This document shows positions 32,301 to 43,300 of a stretch of 64,000 nt of DNA, one piece after another. Both the position numbers and the translations under genes were made by a program. The stretch's first letter is position 1; each line of letters opens with the position of its first letter. This DNA is from Brachionus koreanus (Eukaryota > Rotifera > Eurotatoria > Ploima > Brachionidae), in contig PJRA01000198.1 in NCBI GenBank assembly GCA_016987375.1, forward strand, positions 70,742-134,741, given 5' to 3'. The notes beneath the pieces were generated by a model. The model did not search any database and was not told where the DNA came from. It was given only the letters and a program-made list of their open reading frames with translations.

Positions 32301-32572
32301 TCTAGCTCGATGTACAAGATTTCGTCTTCAATAAAATGCTTGTAATAGGATATAATGTTTGGATGATCAAGCATTGACAAAATTTCAACCTCAGAAAAAG
32401 CCTCTTGGCGAAATTTGGCCTCAAGTCTTTTGAGAGCGATTTCCTTCCAAACAATCAAAGAATTGTCAGATAAATTTCGGTAAAGGTTAACTCTACCGAA
32501 AGAACCTTCGCCTAAAAATTTAACAAATACATAAGTCTCGTCCGATTGTTCATACAACTCAGATTCTTCCAT
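29350..32572 (-). CDS. NEK9: NEK9-type kinase with RCC1 repeats
   Basis: Mitotic NIMA-related Ser/Thr kinase. Exons 32051-32572, 31868-31999, 29574-31319, 29445-29519 and 29350-29388 give 837 aa with consistent phases. Kinase domain: [12 protein letters not shown]-loop, VWKEI lysine, HRDIKTLN catalytic loop, [20 protein letters not shown] activation segment and [14 protein letters not shown]. The SLIVWKEI and FDAT-N-(Q/P)L junctions match NEK9 rather than NEK8. From about residue 300, seven-bladed RCC1-type repeats run through ([38 protein letters not shown]). The tail has an acidic stretch and, in exon 4, a short coiled coil ([21 protein letters not shown]), shorter than in the human enzyme. 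All catalytic residues are intact. It lies head-to-head with the reductase at 32820. Confidence 0.9.
31320..31867 (-). other. NEK9 intron 2 (548 bp)
   Basis: Longer than the other NEK9 introns. An open frame at 31435-31638 is AT-rich, does not resemble any kinase segment and would interrupt the ATN-QL join, so it is intronic. Confidence 0.7.
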
Positions 32573-32819
32573 GTTAATTAATTTTATTTTATTATTAAAA
32601 AAAATAAATTAAATTCTACTTATGCAATTTTTATTAGCAGTTGTCATAGAAAATAATTAAATTTAAAAAAAAAAAAAAGAAAAAAATCTTTTTTTCCTTT
32701 AAGAATATTGTTAACATTTTTATCTTTTTTTTTTCGAATTATTATTACTTTATTACTTTTATGAGATAAAGAAAATAATTTTTTATAAAATATCATTTGA
32801 TTTGAATTTAAAATTTAAA

Positions 32820-33815
32820 ATGTCTGAACTAGTTTTAGTTACAGGTGCAGGCGGCTATTTGGCCATGCAAGTAGTCAATGTTTTTCTCAAAGAGGGACAT
32901 AAAGTTAGAGGCACTGTTCGTAGTTTTAATGATAGAAAAAAAGTAGAGGCTTTGCGTTCTTTAACTAATGATAATAGACTAGAGTTGGTAGAGGCAGACT
33001 TGTTAAATGAAAGTGGATGGACAGATGCTATGAAAGATGTTACCATAGTGTGTCATGTGGCCTCTCCTTTTCCATCAGTTCCGGTTCAAGATGAGAATAT
33101 TCTGATTAAACCGGCCCTTAACGGAACGCTAAACGTTTTGAATGCAGCTTTCAATTCCAAAACAGTAAAACGTCTCGTTTTGACTAGTTCTACCATTGCT
33201 ATTTTAGGATATAATCGTGAAGACAGAGTTTACTCTGAATTAGACTGGCCTGATCCAGATAAACAGCTTGCTTATGGAAAGAGTAAAATTTTGGCCGAAA
33301 GAGCTGCTTGGGATTTTGTGAGTGAAAAAGCAAAAAATGGTTTAAACTGCTTTGAATTAGCTGTAATTAACCCGTCATTCATTCTTGGACCAACACTTCA
33401 TGGCAAAGAAACTGTTTTGGGAACTTCTGAAAGCAGAATACAACAGTTGTTGGACGGAACAGCTGAAAAAATTCCCAAATTTAGTGTAGGTGTATGTGAT
33501 GTTCGTGATGTGGCATTGGCTCATTTGAAAGCCGCTTTTTTGCCTGAAGCAATTGGACATAGACATGCTATTCTAAGTCAGCCTAATTTAGTTTCATTGA
33601 AAGAAATGGCAGATATTTTATATGAAGAATTTGGTAAGAAAGGTTACAAAATTCCTAGAGAAGAGAGTGGTGATAATGTGCCTCTAAGTAAAGCTTCAGT
33701 AGATAATTCAAGAATGCTAAATGTGTTAAAAATAACTCCTATTAGTTTAAAACAGACTTTGATTGATATGGCAAATAGTTTAATTGAGAATGGTCTAGTT
33801 CCAAAATTAGAATAG
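32820..33815 (+). CDS. Extended SDR reductase, dihydroflavonol-4-reductase-like
   Basis: NAD(P)H-dependent oxidoreductase of the extended short-chain dehydrogenase family, nearest in pattern to DFR/cinnamoyl-CoA reductase and yeast Gre2-type carbonyl reductases. 331 aa from the ATG at 32820 (MSELVLVTGAGGYLA); an upstream in-frame ATG at 32802 would add six residues, but the Rossmann strand normally starts near the N-terminus. Visible: TGAGGYLA nucleotide loop at residues 8-15, VRGTVRS after strand 2 (Arg favours NADPH), DLLNESGW, CHVASPFP, the VLTSST serine block, and catalytic YGKSK at about residue 160. Substrate-side blocks INPSFILGP and VCDVRDVALAH follow. All catalytic residues are present. 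The substrate is unknown; aldehydes or ketones are typical. Divergent from NEK9 with about 250 bp between starts. Confidence 0.88.
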   Translation: MSELVLVTGAGGYLAMQVVNVFLKEGHKVRGTVRSFNDRKKVEALRSLTNDNRLELVEADLLNESGWTDAMKDVTIVCHVASPFPSVPVQDENILIKPALNGTLNVLNAAFNSKTVKRLVLTSSTIAILGYNREDRVYSELDWPDPDKQLAYGKSKILAERAAWDFVSEKAKNGLNCFELAVINPSFILGPTLHGKETVLGTSESRIQQLLDGTAEKIPKFSVGVCDVRDVALAHLKAAFLPEAIGHRHAILSQPNLVSLKEMADILYEEFGKKGYKIPREESGDNVPLSKASVDNSRMLNVLKITPISLKQTLIDMANSLIENGLVPKLE

Positions 33816-34848
33816 ATTCGAATTCGAAATGAAATAATCTGTTTTTTTAATTTATTAGAATAATTTTTAGAAATGATTTTAGTTTTTCTTTTTTATTTTA
33901 AAATTTAATTTTTCAAACAAATAAACAAAACATATTAAATAAAATCAGTAAATTAATCAAAAAATTAATCTACTAGAAAAATTTTAGTTTTAACTGTTTA
34001 CATCTTAGCTTCTTATTTACTTCAAATATGACTTTTGAACAATTTTGGTTCTATGGTTACTTTTTTATTTGTCTTCAATGTATCTTCAATCTTTATCACT
34101 AAAACTCTAAGATTCTTGGAATCGTAAAAAAATATTAACTTTTGTTTAAAAAATTTTAAAAAAATCTTCTTCAACTAATTTAAATTTTATAATTAAAAAA
34201 TCTAAATTTTTTTATTCAATTCTAAAGAAGATAAAAATACTAAATAGAAGACTAATAAATTTTATTGACATATTATTTTTTGACGTGAATTTTTAAATTG
34301 ATCATTAATTAGAAATGACTTAATAATTTTCATTAAATTTATGTCTATTTATTCGAAAATTATTTGACCCTCGGTTTAGAAAACCAAAACCATTGTTTCA
34401 TCAGGCAAAACAAAACCAAATTAAAAAATGTTAATATTTTTTAGGCCAATACGCAGCGAATGTCAAGAAGTAACCTTTAAATGATAGTGAAATATCAATT
34501 CAAAATAAATTTTAAATAAAAAAGTTGATCAGTTGAAAAAAAATTTACCGATTTTTATTTTTATAATTTAATAGTCATAATGATTCAGTTTTTTTTTGTT
34601 ATTTTTGTTGAAATAACAAAAAGTTTAAACAATCAAGATTTTTATTATCTTAAAATATTAAAAAAAAATCAAAATTTTGATTTAAAGTGTTCAGAAGATG
34701 TAAGTCAATAAAATAATTTCCTTGCAAGTCTAGAATCAATTAAAATATGTCGAATTATCAAATTAAAAAAAAAAATAATTATTTATATTTTCTAAAATCT
34801 AATCTTAATGATTTAGAAAAAAAATTTTCAACCCAAATGGCATTCTGA
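33816..34848. other. Intergenic, convergent 3' ends
   Basis: About 1 kb of AT-rich DNA between the converging reductase and EF-hand protein genes. No gene or repeat could be supported. Confidence 0.5.
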
Positions 34849-36024
34849 TTAATTATTAATTTGCTCCCTAAATTCATCATAATCAATAACACCATCACCA
34901 TTTGAATCTATTGAATTGAAATAAGCTCTTAGTTCAGAATCACTAATTAACTTTTCGTTTCCAGCATCCAAATCATCAGCAATTTCTCTAGCATGTTCGA
35001 CTGAAATCAAATTATCCAAATTTGATGAGGTTACTAGACCAAATTCGCCTGCCGAAATACTAACCGATCTAATGCCCAAATTGCTCAAAATAGATCTGTA
35101 ATCACCAAGGCCAGCTTTTTCCAAGTCAACTAATCGCAAAGCTTCCAGATCACCTTCTAGATCGGGTAGACCATCTTCCTGGTGGCTGTTTGTTTGAACC
35201 AAACTGTCTGGTGCTCCAATACTTCTAACTTTTCGTACAAATTCTTCATGTCTTAGCAAATCATGACTATGACGTCTAACATATTCCTCTGGATCTGCTC
35301 TCTCTACTCCTAATTTTTTGTAATTGCGATTTACTTCAACCTCTGGAGCATCCCATTGAATAATTAAATTTTTTGGATTTGGAAGAACACAGTCCGCTTC
35401 GGCTTTTTGAAAAATAACTCTTCGCTTTTGTTTTTTAAATGGAAGCCATTTTTCAATGAAAATTTGCTGTGGTTTTGGTGGAATAGGTGGCAATCTTTCG
35501 ATTACAACTTTTCTTGCCGGTGGTGGCAAAACCTTGCCAGGAACTAGAATAAGCTGTTCGCCTATTCTGGACGGAGCTTGAGGTGGCAGTTCGCGGATTA
35601 CCAAAGGGGCCGGAGTTACCGGTCTGGGTGGCGCTTGACGCACAATTAGAGGAGGTGCAGGTGCGATTTGTCTATTCGGCAATTGTCGTATTACGATATC
35701 ACCTGGTTTTTGTACCTCTGGAGGCTCCAAGTATCTAACTGCTACATCTTGTGTGTATCTGATCTTATCAGCTGGCTTCTTACGAATTATTTCCGGGTTG
35801 GCATCATTGTTAAGTTTGTACTGGTCCAGAGGAATTGGTGGTAAAAATTTGCAATTTCCAGTGGTTCGTGGCGCAGTCTCTACCTCAACTGGAATATTGG
35901 TCGAGTAATCCCTTGGAAAACTGTGGCTTATTTGAACCGGAATCGAGCGAATTGTGCTTGTTCTTGTCGAATTATCGACGATAGAGTTCAACTTGGGACT
36001 GTATCTATAAGATTGATTGTACAT
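34849..36024 (-). CDS. Proline-rich repeat protein with C-terminal EF-hand
   Basis: 391 aa, single exon. Residues about 95-215 carry repeated P/V/I/R motifs: PGDIVIRQLP, PAPPLIVRQAPPRP, PAPLVIRELPPQAP, PPPARKVVIERLPPIP and KPQQIFIEKWLPF. A conserved-looking block follows (NLIIQWDAPEVEV, then YKKLGVERADPEEYVRRH). The C-terminus has one canonical EF-hand loop (DSNGDGVIDYDE) with an upstream helix, and possibly a degenerate partner around DLDAGNEKLIS. I recall this PxPPLxxRQxPP...LGVxxADPxEY architecture from uncharacterised protist and invertebrate proteins, but could not verify this. A calcium-responsive structural, perhaps cortical or cytoskeletal, role is inference. Start is the first ATG, and there is no signal peptide. 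Confidence 0.75.
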   Translation of the reverse strand: MYNQSYRYSPKLNSIVDNSTRTSTIRSIPVQISHSFPRDYSTNIPVEVETAPRTTGNCKFLPPIPLDQYKLNNDANPEIIRKKPADKIRYTQDVAVRYLEPPEVQKPGDIVIRQLPNRQIAPAPPLIVRQAPPRPVTPAPLVIRELPPQAPSRIGEQLILVPGKVLPPPARKVVIERLPPIPPKPQQIFIEKWLPFKKQKRRVIFQKAEADCVLPNPKNLIIQWDAPEVEVNRNYKKLGVERADPEEYVRRHSHDLLRHEEFVRKVRSIGAPDSLVQTNSHQEDGLPDLEGDLEALRLVDLEKAGLGDYRSILSNLGIRSVSISAGEFGLVTSSNLDNLISVEHAREIADDLDAGNEKLISDSELRAYFNSIDSNGDGVIDYDEFREQINN

Positions 36025-36222
36025 GAGTGAAAATGTATAAGCTTAAATTTGATTCTATTCACTAAGACTCTAATTTTATACGAGCCGAAAGAATGTGAGC
36101 TAAATTTATGGAATTTTAATACGTAAAAAATCATTGCTGAAAAATGTAAAATTTAATTTGGAAAAAATTTATTAAATTAATGTGAATAATTGATGTTTAC
36201 AAAAAGGTAAATAGCTATTTAG

Positions 36223-36273
36223 ATAGATGGATGAATTGCTTGATAGAAAGGTAGATAGATAGATAGATTGATA
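36223..36273. repeat. GATA-type microsatellite
   Basis: Imperfect tandem GATA/TAGA units (GGTAGATAGATAGATAGATT) in the intergenic region downstream of ANAPC1. Confidence 0.7.
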
Positions 36274-36649
36274 GAATGTTTGAATATGATGCATTCACAA
36301 AAAAATAAAAATAAATAAATTGAATTCAATTTTAGATGCTCAGATTGCCAAATTTTATGTTAGCACAAATTCTAATTTAAAATAATAATAGTCGGATACA
36401 CTAATGGATCTGTAATTCATGTGTCATTATAGTTATATTTTCAATTATTTTCAATTATTCTAGCATGTAAATTTAGTGTCGAACGTAGAGCAAATGTATA
36501 AAATAGGCATCAATTTAAAAACTTTTTTTTTTCATTATTCATTAAATTAAAAGTTAATAATAGATAATTAATTTGAATAAAAAAATTGATTAATTTTTTT
36601 TTTAATTAGAAATTCTTCTTTGAGACCATTTTAATTTTATTTTTAAATT

Positions 36650-36800
36650 AAAAATAATCTATCTAACACTAGACAGCTCAGTTAATTATAAATAAAAATT
36701 TTAAATATTTTTTCTAAAAATTAATTTAAATTTGTTATGAATTAAAAACAAGATGCTTAGCTTTTAAAAGCTATTTTATAAAATTTTATTTCTATCACAA
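36650..36800. repeat. Dispersed repeat, copy 1
   Basis: Shares a run of about 45 bp, including ACAAGATGCTTAGCTTTTAA and AGCTATTT(TA)TAAAATTTTATTTC, with about 39145-39195. Flanking sequence also resembles it (TTAATTATAAATAAAAATTT upstream; a CTCTCGGAC/CTCTCAATC end). Confidence 0.5.
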
Positions 36801-37360
36801 AATATTTAAGCTTCAATTTGTTATTTTAAAAAAACTCTCGGACTTAGTATAGTTAAATTGATATCGTCAGCAGACATACATAGATGGTTTTTAACTTGAA
36901 TTGGATTCTTTTGATTAAATTTAAAATTGAACAGGAAGCCAATGTTCTTTAGTTAGAAATCATCAATAAATTTGTTTTATTAAGATATTTAACTTAATGT
37001 TACATTTTGTAACAGCATAGAACAAAATGCATATGAGCTCTAAGAGATGTCAAACAAGAAGTCTACAAATTAACTGGGCCATCTATACTAGAGAAAGATT
37101 GAAATGAATATTTTATTTATCATTAAATATTTTAATCATTTAATGAATGAATATTAAGCATAAATTAGACTTTTTATTTATTTTGTAATTGACAATTAAA
37201 AATAATCCTAAATTGTGTATTTTTGTTATTTTTATATATTATACGCGATGAACTAAACTAAACTAGTATTTTAAGAAGTGAAAAATTTATTTAAAATTAT
37301 TATTTTTTAAAAATTCGATATATACATTAGAAGTCAATTGATTGTGCGATTTAAAACAAA

Positions 37361-40300
37361 TTAGTTTGATTTAAACACTTGGTACAGTCTTAGTAAATTT
37401 TCGATTGATACATGCGCATTTCTAGCAGACAATAAGTTGGAAAAATTTTCACATTCTAAAAAAATAAATTAATTAATAAGCATTTCAATTTTAAGAATAA
37501 TTTGAATTTTTCAAGAGTAATTTTAAATATTTTTTTGACATAAATCTTAATTTAACATCATCATCGACAACAACAACAACAAAACATAAATTTACTCCCT
37601 CATGTAAACTTGTCAATTGAAAAATTTAATTTCTAAATTACTTGTAAAAAATTCTATTTCTTGTCTATTGATTTCGTAAAGCACAAAAAAATGAATAAGA
37701 TTTGCCAAGTCATCGCTACTTTTGTTATCCAGATAACAATTTATTAAATCATGTCGGTCTAGAAAAAAAAATATTCTTTAAAATTATTTAAAAAAATAAA
37801 CTGAAAAAATTTTACTCTTAATCTTATTGCGCAATTTAGACTCAATTGAATTAATTGTTGAGCACAAAAATTCTTTAGTAATAAGACATTTTTGGCCAAA
37901 GAAATTCAAATTATAAAATTTGTTTATAAGTTTAATCTCTTGGATAAATTGGGAGTTAGGCTGTTGAGCTAGTTTGTCAAATACAAGAATTATTCCAACA
38001 AAATCAAACGTTTCTTGTACCACTGATTCATAGACCAACTTGAGCAAACGATTTGTTTTGGGATTTAGCTTGTTATCATCTGTTTTGTTCAAAATTTTTG
38101 CAAATTGATTTATATGCTCTTGATTTGTGATTTGTTCTAATAAATCAGGCTAAGAGAAAATTATTTTTTTTAAAATAAAAAAAATTTTTTAGATATTGTC
38201 AAGTTTACAGTAATAGTATGAGGTACAATTATTTTGTTCAAAAAATTTCTAATATTAAAAGCTTTTTCATCTTTGGGATCATCCGAATAGCTAAAATATC
38301 CATTTTTCTGTTTGACCAAAAGTTCGGACAAAAGAATAAAACGTAGCTCGTTAAAGTGTAAATTTTGTTTGAAATTAATAGAATAGTATCTTGGACCGAG
38401 AATTTTTAGTTGTTCGATTCGATTTAATTCGGGCAAAATACATGGAGCCATTTGTTTGTACTTGAATTCTGCATGATGTTCATTAGCTTTGAGAGTTATT
38501 TCCACTGGCACATAGCAAAATTCACCAGAGTCAACATTTTTCGAAAGTAAAAGTCTTGGTTCACTTGCCAAAACATACAAGTGTCTAAATGCTTGTAAAT
38601 GAAAACGATTGTCATTGCTATCGACTGGAAAAGTGGGATAAAACGCACACAACATTAGAGCAATGCTGAGCGAATCAGTTTTTAGAGTGTAGCGACCACC
38701 GCCCATGAAAAGCAATGCCATGGACATGTTAATTGCCATTTGACTACCATAAGTAACGTGTGCATTGTTGGGACCGACTCTTGATCGCAAGAAACGACAT
38801 ATTCTCATTACTTCCAGATCTCCTGATCCGGCCATCACCATTGATAAAGATAATACAATTACACAAAGACAATTCTCGGTGGATAATTTTGTGTCGCCAA
38901 GATCAGTAAAATAATTTGCCCAAAAAAGCTATTTAAAAAAAATTAACATCTCAGTTTATCCTTCTAATATACTCTTATAATATTATATTTTTTTTTTGAT
39001 TATTTTATTAAAAATTTGATTTTAAAATTTAAAAAAAAAAAATTAACACTGCAAAGCCCGGCTGATTATTAATAAAAATTTCAAACATATTTATTTAAAC
39101 AAGTTTAATATTTTTCAGAAAATTAATTTAAATTATTTAAGGATTAAAAACAAGATGCTTAGCTTTTAAAAGCTATTTATAAAATTTTATTTCAATCAAA
39201 ACAAGCTTTAATTTTTTTTTAAAAGGGGTCCAAAAATATCTCTCAATCTTTCTAGTGTTAATATCCTAATCCATTAATTGTCATAGATAAAATTTATTAG
39301 TTTTATTTTAAGTTTTCCGACTGGGATCTTAAAGTTGAAGATTAATTCAAAATATCAAATCAGTTTAGAAAAATATTTTTTAATTCAATTTAAATTTAAT
39401 TATAATGTAACACGCTTTACATACAATTTAAATAAAAAATAATAATTAATTTTCAAAAAATATATTCTCAATTAAAAGTTTCATCTTTAAATTTTTTTAA
39501 TACATAAACTCATTTTTCTAAAGTTCAGTTCTTAGTTTTTATTTCAAAGTTAAATATTTGTATACTTGCCATTAAAATTAAATTAAATTACATCAATAAA
39601 TTTAAAAATTGATCTTATCAATAGATTGAGAACATATTTTTAGAAAATTAATTTTTTTTTTAATTTAATAATATTTAAAACATGTTACGTAATTATAGAT
39701 TGAAATTAAATAAAATTATAGATTGAATGAATAATTGAATGGGCAAAATGAAAATAATTTTACATTTTAAAAATTAAAAATATGAAAATGTAAAAATGTA
39801 AAATTATTTTCATTTTGCCATTGAATGGATTGTTTCATGTAGAATACACAAGGGACTGGCGGACAATTTTCCCTTTATAACTTTTATATTATTAAAAATG
39901 CAATTAGAGATTAATTTTAATATCAAAATTATCTTTATTCTGTTTATTTGTTTTCTGTACCGAGCTAATACTCGTTCAGATTAAAAAATAAAAATCAAAA
40001 TATATTTAAATGATTGGAAAATTAAATGAGATTTTAAATTGATTTTTTAACTTCAAGAAAATGGCTACTAATTACCTATTTCGAAAATTAATAGATTAGA
40101 AAAACATTAAACAAAGTACTTAACAATGTCTGAAATCTAAATAATTTTCTTTATGCTTTAAATTAAATACTAATCAAATAAACTTTGAAAAAAAAAAATT
40201 ACTTACCAATGTTCGATAGGCATCGTTGTTAAAAGTACCGGCAAATTTAAGTCCAATGCTCATGCATGCACCAGCAATAATGTGTCTAAATGCCTCAGTT

Positions 40301-43300
40301 CTAGTCTCATCATCAATTACATTGTTTGATGCATTTGAATCACTTGAATTTGTATCGAATTGTGATCCAAGATCTTCAAATTCATCATCGTCAATAGTTT
40401 TTTTGCTTTTCATTTTTCTGGGCTCAATTATTTCAATATCATCAAAAAAATCCTCATTTTCAACATCATCAAAATGAATTAAATCACTTAGTAAATGTTT
40501 TTTCTTCTTAGTTTTATCTCTATCAACAACAACATTGTCGTCTTCATCCGTATTATCATTAATCTCATCAATTAATTCACATTCCGAATCACTTTTTTCT
40601 TTTTTTATTAAAAGATTTTTTTTCATAGGATTCTTTTTACTAAAGTCTTCAATTTTTATCAAATGGCCAAATTTGTCGTTTAAAATTTTGTCGTATCTAA
40701 TATTTGCTTTTAATAAATTGGACAATTGTCCTATTAGCCACTCCTGAGTAGGTACAACATACTTCCACATAATTAAATTTCTGGACAAAGTTCTTAATAA
40801 GAGAAAGTCTGGTCTGATTGAGTCCAACAAAAATGCCGAGTCAGGCGGTGAGAACCACTCGCTGATCAATTTGTCGCAGCTATTGAAATAAATTAGTCCC
40901 AATGCAATAGTAGCACCAGGGCAAGTAACATTGGTATTTATGGACTCGCCTTCTCTAATATACGAGCTATTCGATGCTTTGAAATTATTGCCGGACCCTT
41001 CCGAATTTTGACTTGGATTATTAGCTGAAAAGTTATTCGAATAGCCACTATAATTGTCTTTTTCTCTATGTCCTCCGACCATGTAGTGATATAATTCATC
41101 AGTAAATGTACTATCCATTATAGTGAGACTTTTTTTTCCTTTTTCCAACAAAATAAGGCCAAGAGCGAGTCCAGCAGTTAGCGAATAGGCTTCCCGATCC
41201 AATGAATTCAAATCTTTGTCGACATCATTGGCCGGCAAACGGCCTATTTCTTTCAGCAAAACATAGCTCATATGTTTATTGCCTGTTTTTACATAGACTA
41301 GGCCCAAACTAAGCAAAGCTGCTATCTGGATGTTATACGGTGTTTCTAGTTCTATTTCAACAGGAGGCATCAATGCTTGAAATAAATAAAATAAATTAGT
41401 ATGAATTTAAAATTAGATTTCATTCTTATCTAAAATTATTTGTTTATTGTTTTTTGTTTTTTAATAAAAAAAATACGATTAAGAATTGTAATTTAAAAGA
41501 TGTAATCTTTATTGAAGTAATTAAAAATTATACTTACATCTAATATGCATGCTAATTAAACGGGTTACGCCCAGATCCATAGATCCTATTCTAGAAAAAA
41601 AAAAAAAAAAATTGTAAAATTTTCTTAAGATTAGAATTTGTTCTATTACTTTGAGGCGGCAAGACCGATTAAAATGGCTATGTTTGTTAGATCATGTCTG
41701 CGTGTGAGAGCATCATAAATGTTAAGCATACTAAAACTTGCTAAGTGACCAGTGAGACCTAAGCCGAATAAAAATCCAGCTTGTTCATTAGTAAGTTCAA
41801 AATTTTTTGCCAAATGAGACTTTATCCATGAGTTGCTTAGGTCTTTAGCCTGAGCGTTAATTGTAAGACCAGCTGCAACTCCATTGTGAAACAAAGGCCA
41901 ATTGGTCATGTTTACTGGCACTTCAACACGTGTTAAGTCTATTGTAGTCTTTTTGGTTAGACTTTTTCCTTTTAGATTTAGTTCGGGTACTAAAATTGGT
42001 TCGGTCGGAATCGGATTTATGGTATGTAAAGTAAAAATACCACGACCAATTGGCAACGCCATTGTTCTCACACAAATGCATGCTAGGAATTTCTCCTCTT
42101 CTTCAAGAAAATCATGATCACTTACATCAGGTCCTTGATTTAATTTTATTTGTATTGGTCTAGTTGTTTGTAAACAAGTTCTAAGCTCTTTAATACGTAA
42201 ATCTTCGTTAAAGCGACACTTTAATGTCTCAATATTTATCATATGCTCCATGCCTTGAAAGAAAAAAATTCTTTATATTCTATCTATTAATAAATACTAA
42301 ATATAATTTTACAATAGAAGGAAATTAAGTATTATGATGGTAAAAAATTAGTACAATAGAACAGAACAATATGTTGAAAATTCTTATAACTTTTCTTTTA
42401 AAAGTCAAAAGAAAGTTCTCTAAGTGCAAGATGCAACAATCTGTTAAAACTCTGCGAATTTTGAATAATTTAAACTTTGACAAATTTAGCATTTTGCACT
42501 TAGACTTTGCACATCATTTGCAGACTTTGACTCTTGGTGCAACTAAGTATGATACAGTTTGTTGCACTTATAGAACTAATTAAAAGCCTTTAGAAATAAA
42601 GTTGTAAGCTTTTGAAATAAAGTATAAGTTTTTGTTCTATTTTTTTATTTGATACCAAATGTTTTTTTGCATTAAGAACAAAAGATTGCGATGACTTGGG
42701 CATATACTTAGAATGAAAGAAAAAAGAATACCAAAAAAGGCCCTTCAATGGATATCACAAGGGCGAGGTAAGGTAGGAAGACCAGCAGTAACATGGAGGT
42801 CAACAATCATGAAAGAGCTCGCCGAAATGGGAATGACATGGAGAGAAGCAAGGGTAAAGGCAAAAGATCGACTTGAGTGGAAATCAAAAGTAATGACCCT
42901 ATGCTCCACAAGGAGTGAATAAGGAATAAAAAAATAAAAAATTTCACAAAACTATCTACTTTATATTAAGTATAATATTTGTGATATAATTGATATTTAA
43001 ATCAATTTATAATACGATATTATAAACATGTATATTTTTATCAAATAAATGTATTTTTTTTTATTTTTTATACTTTAAAAATTTTATCTAATTCTTGTTG
43101 AATCTTAGAATGCTTTTGTCAATTGAATCATCCAAGTTTAAAAAACAAACATTAAAAATCCTAATCAATTATTTTCTTGAAATTGAAAATTGTCTCCATT
43201 GTTGAAAATGCTCTGCAAGTTGAAATTTAAAAGTGAAATTTTTCTAATTAACATTGTCCAGCTTTTTTTAAATTAAATTCAAACAACATAAACAAAAATC

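Larger units (their letters stand above)
36025..37360. other. Intergenic region with microsatellite and dispersed repeat
   Basis: About 1.3 kb. It contains a GATA/TAGA microsatellite (about 36223-36273) and a repeat unit (about 36650-36800) sharing an ACAAGATGCTTAGCTTTTAA core with 39040-39195. No gene seen. Confidence 0.5.
38929..40206 (-). other. ANAPC1 intron with repeats (1.28 kb)
   Basis: Contains the second copy of the dispersed repeat (about 39040-39195), a small hairpin (39737-39825) and a stretch around 39940-39985 with CGAGCTAATACTCGTTC that recurs near 60405. No coding sequence seen. Confidence 0.6.

Noticed and set aside
40226..40747. Plus-strand Ser/Phe-rich frames opposite ANAPC1
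   Set aside because: Antisense of Asp/Glu/Lys-rich ANAPC1 coding sequence.
42713..42922. Independent 69-aa gene with an ATG start
   Set aside because: The upstream in-phase stop replaces a conserved Trp of a LINE polyprotein and the frame matches a LINE C-terminus, so it is a relic, not a gene.
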